From NCBI GenBank assembly GCA_903872255.1, contig CAIQJW010000012.1, positions 1 through 7,480 on the forward strand: a DNA stretch of 7,480 nt, given 5' to 3'. Shown here one piece after another: positions 1-6,300 of this stretch (positions are counted from its first letter, which is position 1; each line of letters starts with the position of its first letter). The stretch is from an uncultured delta proteobacterium (lineage in GTDB: Bacteria; Desulfobacterota; Syntrophorhabdia; Syntrophorhabdales; Syntrophorhabdaceae). The notes beneath the pieces were generated by a model. That model was not told the DNA's origin. It did not search any database and saw only the letters and a program-made list of their open reading frames with translations. The translations under genes and the position numbers were made by a program.

Positions 1-1
1 C

Positions 2-343
2 CTGAACGCCGCAGAAAGACTTGCCGGCGGGGGTTTCTCGGCGGGGGTTATCGACCTTTTCGATATCTCGGATTTTGACGCAGAAAGATTTCACACAACA
101 CTTTCGGCATACCCGGCTGTTATCACCCTTGAAGAAGGCTTCCGCGGACGGGGCGGCGTCGATGCGATGCTCTTCGAGTTCATCGCCAGAAACGGTCTGC
201 CGTGTCGTATGTTCAATATCGGCGTGGAAGGTGGTTACCGTTTTGACCTTGGTTCACGGTTAGAACTCCATGAAAAGGCAGGGATCGGGCCCGATTCGGT
301 GTACCGCAATGCGATACAATTTTTGAAATCATTTACTCAATGA
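2..343 (+). CDS. Transketolase-type enzyme, C-terminal end (5'-truncated by window)
   Basis: The frame is open from the left edge and gives 113 residues before a TGA; the start lies outside the window. The translation matches the C-terminal domain of the transketolase / DXS / pyruvate-dehydrogenase-beta fold: a strand-turn segment (AGVIDLFDISDFD), then ITLEEGFRGRGGVDAML, where family members usually have a T-EEH-x-GG-G pattern, and a closing block with GSRLELHEKAGIGPDSV, like the 'HEKYGI' end of split transketolase B subunits. This end of the protein does not bind TPP, so the cofactor domains cannot be checked here. The stop is 12 bases before the sugar dehydratase start, which indicates one operon. 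Split transketolase-like pairs in polysaccharide clusters are thought to transfer two-carbon ketol units or make special sugar precursors. By context I favour that over the housekeeping pentose-phosphate enzyme. The fold is fairly sure; the substrate is not. Confidence 0.8.
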   Translation: MNAAERLAGGGFSAGVIDLFDISDFDAERFHTTLSAYPAVITLEEGFRGRGGVDAMLFEFIARNGLPCRMFNIGVEGGYRFDLGSRLELHEKAGIGPDSVYRNAIQFLKSFTQ

Positions 344-355
344 AATGGTGAAAAT

Positions 356-1528
356 ATGATGAAATTTCCCTTAATGCGCAACAATATCCTTCGTGAAGAC
401 CTTGATGCGGTTATCGAGCACTTGAAACAGGACGACCCGATACTGACACATGGGGCAAATGTGAAAGCTTTTGAGGCGGAATGGTCTGAATGGCTTGGTG
501 TAAAACACAGCGTTTTTGTTAATTCGGGGGCATCGGCTAACCTGCTGACCATGGCTATTCTCAAAATTCGCCACCCCAGCGGGGGAGAGATCATCACTCC
601 CCCGCTGGGGTGGGTCTCTGATGTGGCCTCTGTCCTTCAGAACGGCTTTTACCCTGTCTTTGCAGATATCAACCCAAGGACCCTGGCGATGGATACGGTG
701 CAAATCCTTAGCAAGATCACAGATAGAACGCGGGCGGTTTTTCTCACCCACGTGCAGGGTTTCAACGGCTTGACCGATGAACTGCTCGACGAACTGAAGA
801 GGCGTAGCATCCCCCTGATAGAAGATGTCTGCGAATCTCACGGCGCGAAACACAACGCCAGGCTTCTGGGATCCCTGGGCTGGATATCTAATTTTTCTTT
901 CTACTATGCCCACCATATGAGCACCATTGAGGGAGGCATGATATGCACCAGCGACCCGGACGTCTATCAGCAGGCCCGTATGCTACGTTCCCACGGCATG
1001 GTCCGGGAATCGACAAGTGAAGACATCCGCACCGCATATCAAAACGGACATCCTGACCTGAATCCGGATTTTATTTTTGCATATCCTGCCTATAATATGC
1101 GGAACACCGAAATCGGCGGCATCCTGGGGCGCAGCCAGCTCAAACGGCTGGATAATATCGTAAGCAGGAGAACCGAAAACCTCATTCGTTTTCTGGATAA
1201 GATAGATTCGACAAAGTACCACACAGATTTTAAACTGGAAGGGTCCAGCAATTACGCGTTCAACCTCATCTTAAAGGAAGCGGATGATGACCTCGTTGAA
1301 CGTGTCATGCGTAAGATGCGGGAATCCGGCATCGAGTTCCGAAGGGGCAGTGCGGGAGGCGGCAACCAGATCCGCCAGCCGTATTTAAAAGGCATCGTGC
1401 CGGACGGCCACTATCGGAATTTCCCTGAAACAGAGCATATCCACTTTTATGGGTTCTATATCGGCAACTTTCCTGATCTCAAGCTTGAGGAAGTGGATGA
1501 GCTCTGCTCCATCCTGAACGCGGTGTGA
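356..1528 (+). CDS. ColD/RfbH-like PLP-dependent NDP-hexose 3-dehydratase (DegT/DnrJ/EryC1/StrS family)
   Basis: This 390-residue protein has the full fold-type I pattern of the DegT sugar aminotransferase family: a phosphate-binding loop SGASANLL (57-64), ITPPLGWVSDV (80-90), the Asp that binds the PLP ring nitrogen in IEDVCESHGA (D157), and NMRNTEIGGILGRSQLKRLD (247-266). At the Schiff-base position the sequence reads SFYYAHHMSTIEGG (181-194). Aligned with the aminotransferase pattern S-F-x-x-x-K, His186 replaces Lys. That is the hallmark of the 3-dehydratases ColD (GDP-4-keto-6-deoxymannose) and RfbH/E1 (CDP-4-keto-6-deoxyglucose). The length matches ColD (about 388), and the protein has only three scattered Cys, so the [2Fe-2S] site of E1/RfbH is absent. 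The likely role is removal of the C3 hydroxyl of an NDP-4-keto-6-deoxyhexose, in the cytoplasm, for a 3,6-dideoxy surface sugar. Two adjacent ATGs are possible (356, 359); GGTGA at 347-351 is better spaced for 359. The sugar nucleotide cannot be told from sequence. Confidence 0.88.
   Translation: MMKFPLMRNNILREDLDAVIEHLKQDDPILTHGANVKAFEAEWSEWLGVKHSVFVNSGASANLLTMAILKIRHPSGGEIITPPLGWVSDVASVLQNGFYPVFADINPRTLAMDTVQILSKITDRTRAVFLTHVQGFNGLTDELLDELKRRSIPLIEDVCESHGAKHNARLLGSLGWISNFSFYYAHHMSTIEGGMICTSDPDVYQQARMLRSHGMVRESTSEDIRTAYQNGHPDLNPDFIFAYPAYNMRNTEIGGILGRSQLKRLDNIVSRRTENLIRFLDKIDSTKYHTDFKLEGSSNYAFNLILKEADDDLVERVMRKMRESGIEFRRGSAGGGNQIRQPYLKGIVPDGHYRNFPETEHIHFYGFYIGNFPDLKLEEVDELCSILNAV
571..613. 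repeat. 17-bp perfect inverted repeat inside the dehydratase gene
   Basis: Positions 571-587 (CCACCCCAGCGGGGGAG) are the exact reverse complement of 597-613, with a 9-base loop (588-596). The stem is very GC-rich and would fold into a stable hairpin in mRNA or as a DNA cruciform. It lies within codons 72-87 (residues HPSGGEIITPPLGW). The right arm encodes the family-conserved part; the left arm encodes a variable lead-in. No T-run follows on the + strand, so it does not look like an intrinsic terminator in that direction. The function is unknown. Confidence 0.9.
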
Positions 1529-1535
1529 GGCGAAC

Positions 1536-1642
1536 GTGACCCAGACTGTGATCCTTGCCGGGGATTGAGTACGCGTCTTCGCCGTGTCGTGTTTGACCTT
1601 CCGGCAAGATTCGTTGAGACGGGCAACCCGGCTGTGATCCCG
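1536..1642 (+). pseudogene. 5' remnant of a sugar-phosphate nucleotidyltransferase gene, frameshifted
   Basis: A GTG at 1536 sits 5 bases after a GAGG element (1527-1530) that overlaps the dehydratase stop codon, a typical translational-coupling layout. It opens with MTQTVILAGD and then stops at TGA 1566-1568. If one base is restored in the G-run at 1560-1563, the frame continues as VILAGG-LSTRLRRVVFDLP (the second frame starts at 1565). This closely follows the nucleotidyltransferase signature VILAGGLGTRLR-x-VV-x-DLPKP seen in HddC-type and other NDP-sugar pyrophosphorylases. The glycine of LGTRLR is now Ser and the functional Lys of DLPKP is Ala, which argues for decay and not only a sequencing slip. 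After about residue 35 the resemblance ends in every frame, so only the first tenth or so of the gene remains. It would have supplied an activated sugar to the same pathway as the two genes upstream. The recognition rests on a short motif. Confidence 0.65.
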
Positions 1643-1754
1643 ATACATGCCTCGCGGGAAATAGATAATTACAGACTGTCAGTCCGCCACTCCGCAAGAA
1701 ACTTCAAGACCGTATGCAACTCGTTGACAGACGCCGTTAAAGCCTGTCATTGCG
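1643..1754. other. Intergenic stretch without a recognisable gene
   Basis: This stretch lies between the nucleotidyltransferase remnant and the gap promoter. I see no coding signature or tRNA-like fold. It contains a perfect 11-base palindrome GACTGTCAGTC (1674-1684) and a spaced dyad TGACAG (1725-1730) / CTGTCA (1744-1749) just before the -35 element of the downstream promoter. These share the hexamer CTGTCA/TGACAG and could be operator-like, but they are short enough to be chance. Confidence 0.45.
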
Positions 1755-1783
1755 TTGACTTATGCGTCAGATTCTGGTAAAAT
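1755..1783 (+). promoter_or_regulatory. Sigma-70 type promoter for gap
   Basis: TTGACT (1755-1760, 5 of 6 to the -35 consensus) and TAAAAT (1778-1783, 5 of 6 to the -10 consensus) are separated by exactly 17 bases, the optimal spacing. Transcription would begin near 1790, leaving a leader of about 140 bases before the GAPDH start. It is the best promoter-like match I found in the gap, and it is placed after the decayed operon end, so gap is probably transcribed independently. Confidence 0.7.
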
Positions 1784-1805
1784 TGACAATCTAAAGGAGG
1801 CATGT

Positions 1806-1877
1806 ATGCCTTATCTTTCGTTACCGCTTCAATACAAGCCTCTTCGGTTAATACAGGAGCAGGTTTTCCTGCATTGA
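1806..1877 (+). CDS. Possible 23-residue leader ORF upstream of gap
   Basis: A strong Shine-Dalgarno sequence, AAAGGAGG (1793-1800), lies just downstream of the predicted transcription start and 5 bases before an ATG at 1806. The frame encodes MPYLSLPLQYKPLRLI... and stops at TGA 1875-1877, 51 bases before the GAPDH start. The ORF end overlaps a small GCAGG/CCTGC hairpin (1859-1872). There is no run of a single amino acid that would mark classical attenuation, though Leu is frequent (6 of 23). The ribosome binding site is as strong as that of gap itself, which is the only reason to take the ORF seriously. No known family is recognised. Confidence 0.3.
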   Translation: MPYLSLPLQYKPLRLIQEQVFLH

Positions 1878-1915
1878 GCATAAACTTCATTTCATCCAGG
1901 TTGCGTATTACATAC

Positions 1916-1921
1916 AGGAGG
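1916..1921 (+). promoter_or_regulatory. Ribosome binding site of gap
   Basis: AGGAGG is followed by a 7-base spacer to the ATG at 1929, a near-ideal arrangement that fixes the start of the GAPDH gene. The 9-mer ATACAGGAG around it (1912-1920) is also present at 1851-1859 in the leader. Confidence 0.85.
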
Positions 1922-1928
1922 TAACACC

Positions 1929-3206
1929 ATGGGTAAAGTAGAAGTATTCGAGAACAAGCGCCCCGTACTCGGTATCAACAGTCTTGGAAGGATTGGAAAA
2001 TTGACGCTCTGGCATCATGTCGCGCGGAAATACTTCCAGGAGATCGTGGTTAACCTTGGCCGTGATGTCGGCACCGGTATTCCGGCAATTGCCCAGATCA
2101 TTGAAAAAGATGCGACATATGGAAGTATCCATCGTTTCCTCTATGGCATAAAATCGAAGCGGATAATCGAGATCGTAGATGAGAAGAAAGGAAAGCTCCT
2201 TATAGACGGTATCCCCGTCACGATCCTTCGTGATAAACGGAACCCTGCCGAGATAGGATGGCGGGACCATTCGGTGGACCTCGTCATCGAGGCAACCGGC
2301 AAATTTCAGGACCCCACGATCGCTGCGGACGACAAGGGCGGCTCGATAAAAGGCCACCTTGCAAGCGGTGCGAAGGCCGTTATAAATTCATCCGCTTTCA
2401 AGATAAAGAACAAGGCATTGTCGATACCGGACGATGCCGTAACGCTTATCTACGGCATAAACCATACTGCGTTTGATTATAAGAAACACAAGGTCATTTC
2501 CGCTGCCTCATGCACGACAACGGGCCTCGCGCACATGATAAAACCGCTCTTGAACAATGCGGCTACAAGCAAGATCCTGACAGCGTCAATGTCGACAATA
2601 CATGCCGTCACGAATACACAGAGCATTCTAGATAAGACGCCGAAGGCCGGTGAGAAGGACTTGAGGAAGAACCGCAGCACTCTCAATAACATTATACTCA
2701 CGTCAACAAACGCCGCGGCGGCGTTGATCCAGGTCATCCCCGAGGTAAAGGACATCGGTTTTATGGCTGATTCCATCCGCGTGCCAACCACTACCGAATC
2801 ACTGATCGTCCTTAATCTGACGTTCCAGACCAAGGCCGGCGCTGACGGAAAAAAGGAATCTGTGACGACGAAGATGCTCAATGAGCTATACCAGAAGGCA
2901 GCCGATAATGATCCCGAACACCTCGTTATATTTTCGATGGAACAGAACGTTTCCACGGATCTCATAGGCACTGATGCGGCCATAGTCATCGAGGGTCAGT
3001 TCAACCACACAAGAACGGCATTCATCGATGTTGATGTGGCCGGCATCCCCAATGTGCCCGACGAATTGCTGAAGGCCCTTCCCCAGGGCCATATGAGAGT
3101 ACCCGTCGTCCACGCCAAGATATTCGGCTGGTATGATAATGAATACGGAAGCTACACCAACCGGATGGGCGACCTGGCCGTGTATGTGCATAAAAGCATG
3201 ACATAG
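1929..3206 (+). CDS. gap: Glyceraldehyde-3-phosphate dehydrogenase, long divergent form
   Basis: This gene encodes 425 residues, against about 335 in classical bacterial GAPDH. The Rossmann loop LGINSLGRIG (14-23) matches the classical GINGFGRIG. The catalytic Cys is in SAASCTTTGLA (C195) and the catalytic His in STIHAVTNTQ (H225). KDLRKNRS (243-250), the phosphate loop TSTNAAAA (258-265), IRVPTTTES (283-291, R284) and the C-terminal signature WYDNEYGSYTNRM (401-413) are all present. The enzyme oxidises glyceraldehyde-3-phosphate to 1,3-bisphosphoglycerate in glycolysis, or the reverse in gluconeogenesis. Unusual points: the motif after the catalytic Cys reads CTTTG where CTTNC is usual; Gly of the phosphate loop STGAA is Asn; the Asp that normally follows the second strand (VAIND) is Leu43, with Arg45 nearby, so NAD preference is not assured. 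Extra length is spread through the N-terminal half and around 301-345. It has its own promoter and ends in a strong terminator. The family is secure; direction and cofactor are inference. Confidence 0.95.
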   Translation: MGKVEVFENKRPVLGINSLGRIGKLTLWHHVARKYFQEIVVNLGRDVGTGIPAIAQIIEKDATYGSIHRFLYGIKSKRIIEIVDEKKGKLLIDGIPVTILRDKRNPAEIGWRDHSVDLVIEATGKFQDPTIAADDKGGSIKGHLASGAKAVINSSAFKIKNKALSIPDDAVTLIYGINHTAFDYKKHKVISAASCTTTGLAHMIKPLLNNAATSKILTASMSTIHAVTNTQSILDKTPKAGEKDLRKNRSTLNNIILTSTNAAAALIQVIPEVKDIGFMADSIRVPTTTESLIVLNLTFQTKAGADGKKESVTTKMLNELYQKAADNDPEHLVIFSMEQNVSTDLIGTDAAIVIEGQFNHTRTAFIDVDVAGIPNVPDELLKALPQGHMRVPVVHAKIFGWYDNEYGSYTNRMGDLAVYVHKSMT

Positions 3207-3210
3207 AAAA

Positions 3211-3316
3211 ACCGTAAAGCGTGAGCACGTAAGGCGTTAAAACAAATACAGCCCCGGATAATCTCCGGGGCTTTTTATTTCAGGTAAAGCGAAAGGTACG
3301 CTTTACGCTTTACGGT
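3211..3316. repeat. CGTAAAG-type heptad repeats flanking the terminator in inverted orientation
   Basis: On the left side CGT units occur at 3213, 3220, 3228 and 3235 (spacing 7, 8, 7: CGTAAAG, CGTGAGC, CGTAAGG, CGTTAAA). On the right side the minus strand reads CGTAAAGCGTAAAGCG across 3299-3314, again with period 7. The two sides form a 12-bp perfect inverted repeat (3211-3222 with 3305-3316) enclosing the terminator. The right side also has its own hairpin, GTAAAGCG (3284-3291) with CGCTTTAC (3299-3306). The octamer GTAAAGCG or its complement occurs four times exactly and once with one mismatch within 105 bases. The block fills the gap between the two convergent genes and does not code for protein. 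Confidence 0.8.
3250..3280 (+). terminator. Rho-independent terminator of gap, possibly bidirectional
   Basis: The 9-bp perfect stem AGCCCCGGA (3250-3258) / TCCGGGGCT (3264-3272) has a 5-base loop and is followed by TTTTTATTT. It lies 44 bases after the GAPDH stop. On the minus strand the same stem is followed by a weaker T-rich stretch (TGTATTTGTTTT), so it may also end the convergent PPDK-like transcript. Confidence 0.93.
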
Positions 3317-3318
3317 CT

Positions 3319-6300
3319 TTACAGGGTTATCTTATACGATTCTTCTTTCTCTATCCCATGCTTGCCGAAGTAGACTGCACCGGTCCATCCGTCGATGCTG
3401 ATGTAGTCCCCTCCCCTGATGATCTGTTTCTCGCACTGGCTGAAAGCTTCATTCTCGTATACATGCAGTTTGCTGAAACCTACGACCCCTACCTTGTTGA
3501 GCTGGGGTATCGTTACGGCGGCGTGTGATGTCCCGCCGCCGCGTGCGGTCAATATCCCTTCTACTTTCAGGATTATCCCGACATCGTCAGGGACTGTGTC
3601 AGGCCTGATCAGAATAAGAGGTTCTTTGGCATTTTCCCTGCGGTATTTCTCTATTTCTTCCTCGGAATATACGACGCGCCCGGTCAGCGCACCGCCGCTG
3701 ACCCCGATCCCGATTCCCAACAATGATTGTCCGAGCTCCTGGGTGTCCTTGAATGACAGCACTTTTCCCGCCCCGCGCTGCACCATATCCCGGGTCTGAA
3801 GAATATAGAGACCCTTCGGCAAATTGCTTTCAAACGTGAATTCTATCTCCTGGTGGTTAAATCCCTTCTCATAAACGAGGAATTCTGAGAGCCGCACAAG
3901 TTCCGCATAGATCTCGGGAAAACGTTTTTCGAGAGAGATCATCGACTGCCGCATCTCGGAAACGCGCTGCTTCTCGGATATCGGGTATGTTTCAACCAGG
4001 CCCGAAACGATATCGTCACCCTGGACCCCGAATATAAAATCGCCGTACAATGCAACATTCTGGGATGACCCGCGCGGATCGCGCGTAAAGATCACGCCGG
4101 ACCCGGAATTCTCGTTGAGGTTGCCGAAAACCATGGCCTGAACAACGACGGCCGTGCCCCATTCATCGGAGACGTGCATCTGATGCCGGTATATTTTGGC
4201 CTGTTGCGAATCCCACGATGCAAATACGAGCATGATGGCATCCTGGAGCTGCTTTTGCGGATCATTGCTGATCAGAATACCGCGATCCTCCATCGCCTGC
4301 TTGTACGACAGGGCCAATTGCCTCATCTCGTCCGGCTGGAATTGGATCTTCTTTGTCACACCGTATTTCAATTTGTAGCTGGTCATGACCTCGTCAAAGA
4401 TATTTCTTTCCACGTCCTGGAACATCCCCCATGTCTGCAGGAACCTCCGATAAGAATCCCACGCTGCCCAGTGGTATTCCGGATTGCGGCTTAAACCCTC
4501 GGCAATCGTCTCGTTTAATCCGACATTCAAAAATGAATGCATCATTCCGGGAAGTGATATGGTCGCGCCGCTTCGCACGGACAACAAAAGAGGATTCCTG
4601 GGATTCCCGTATTTTTTTCCGGTAACACGTTCCAATGATTGTATTTCACTGAAGATGCGGGCGCTCAAGTCCTTAAAGATATACTTATACCCGACAACTG
4701 CATCGTATCCCCTGAAAACCTCGGTCGTGATAATAAAGCCCGGCGGAACGGGAAAACCAAGCGATGCCATTTCCTTCAGGAAATACCCCTTGTTCCCGAT
4801 CAGCACCTGGTTATCGATCTCCTTCCGTTTTTTATAGATCGGGGATATCGTCAACTCGGGGATATAAGCCATCACGAGATTAAGGATCTGCTTGTTATTC
4901 TTGAATTTTTCGACCTCCTGGCCCAGCGCGCGGATTATGGAATTGATAAAATTGTCAAAAACCTGCAGGCCAAAAGCCGCGGCGATTATCGACCGGATAA
5001 AATTCTCCGAATGTCTGTAGGTGATCTCCTGAATGGACCGGCCTTCTTCCCCATCGCCCTTCCCTGCCGTCATCTGCCCGATTATAACGGGCAAGTTCTG
5101 CGCATGCATGTCGATATAGTAATCACGGATAATATCCTGTATCTGCTTTGAAATGAATTGAAAGATATCGATATACTGGTCGATGGAGAACTGACGTATC
5201 TGCAGGGCGGACGTGATATACCGCATCTTCGACACAAGGCCTTCCGTGGCGATCCCGTCCATATCCAGCGCCTTCACATATAGCCAGAGATATTTATGGA
5301 TCGTCATCAGCGTGCTTTTCGTAATGAATTTCAGGTTAAGAGACTGGATGAGTTTATCAAAAAGCATCGTGGCAAGACTTTCAAGACGGAACGTGAGCCC
5401 CATTGCCTCAAATTTTTCTTCCCGGTAAGTTCCGTACATGGATGGTATCCCGGCTGCTATGTGCCTTTTATGATAGATGTTTTCAAAATAATCGGTCTTG
5501 ACAGGAGAGAGGATCTTTGCTTTCAGTGCTGTCAGCATGTCGAGCGTAATGGTGAGCGCAACGTAATGGTCTTTTCTCTTCAATGCCCTTTTCAGGGACC
5601 GGATCTTGGGGATCTCCAGCATGCAGGATATTTCGAGGTCCCTGAGGAGGTCGATATGCTGGTGATTATACTTCTTGTAAATGAGTTGATAATAACGCAG
5701 GATCAGCTGGGCCCTTTCCCGTTCCCTCGCACTTATCTTGCGTATGCCTTTGACCTCTTTCAGTATGCGGGCAGAATCCCATTCCAGGAAATTTCTCGGA
5801 TCGTCCTTGGCACGCATCAGGAGACTCTTGAATGCTATGTGAAGGTCATCGAACCACTCACCCTCGCTCTTAACCTGATCGAAAACTTCCTGAGGAAGAT
5901 GAGGCTTTATGAATGACTTATCGCCCGTTGCCCAGTACCGGAAGATATCCTCAGTAAACGGAACGAGGAGGCTGTTGCTTTCGACGTGCGATTGCTTTCT
6001 GAGATAATAAACAAGTTTGTCGTTCCGCGATGAGAGTTCATCAGCATTGGTCGATGTCTCGCGCAGTTCCCCTTCCGCCCCGATCTCCGTGAAAAATATC
6101 GGAAACAGCCGCAGAAGCTGCTTCGCCAGGTTATAGGACGGCGTAACATCAGAATTCAGGAACGTCGAGATCTCCTTCTGGAAAAGGTCGGTATCCTTGA
6201 CGAAGATACCCTTGCGCTCAAGGTTGACGACGAGGGCCGACAGGAGCCTTTTTGTCCAGCGCGGCCTGAAGCCTATTATTCTGAGCCACGACCGGATATT

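Noticed and set aside
371..916. 181-codon open frame on the minus strand
   Set aside because: It lies wholly opposite the dehydratase gene, whose + frame carries clear family motifs; the minus translation resembles nothing and has no ribosome site in a sensible place.
1554..1608. 8-bp inverted repeat CTTGCCGG / CCGGCAAG as an operon terminator
   Set aside because: The loop is 39 bases and no T-run follows; it does not look like an intrinsic terminator.
1783..1810. Second promoter-like pair TTGACA (1783-1788) and TATGCC (1805-1810)
   Set aside because: The -10 match is poor and the pair would overlap the leader ribosome site; the TTGACT/TAAAAT pair is much better.
1802..1924. 40-codon + frame starting at ATG 1802 and ending in the gap ribosome site
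   Set aside because: The AGGAGG at 1795-1800 leaves only one base before this ATG, too close for initiation; the ATG at 1806 is better spaced.
1820..1925. GTTACC (1820-1825) complementary to GGTAAC (1920-1925) as a possible switch that hides the gap ribosome site
   Set aside because: Only six base pairs over 100 bases; this is expected by chance and there is no known riboswitch signature.
1908..2357. 149-codon open frame on the minus strand over the gap start
   Set aside because: It overlaps conserved GAPDH sequence on the other strand and shows no family resemblance.
5296..5916. 206-codon open frame on the + strand
   Set aside because: Same reason: it is antisense to the middle of the large gene and has no recognisable motif.
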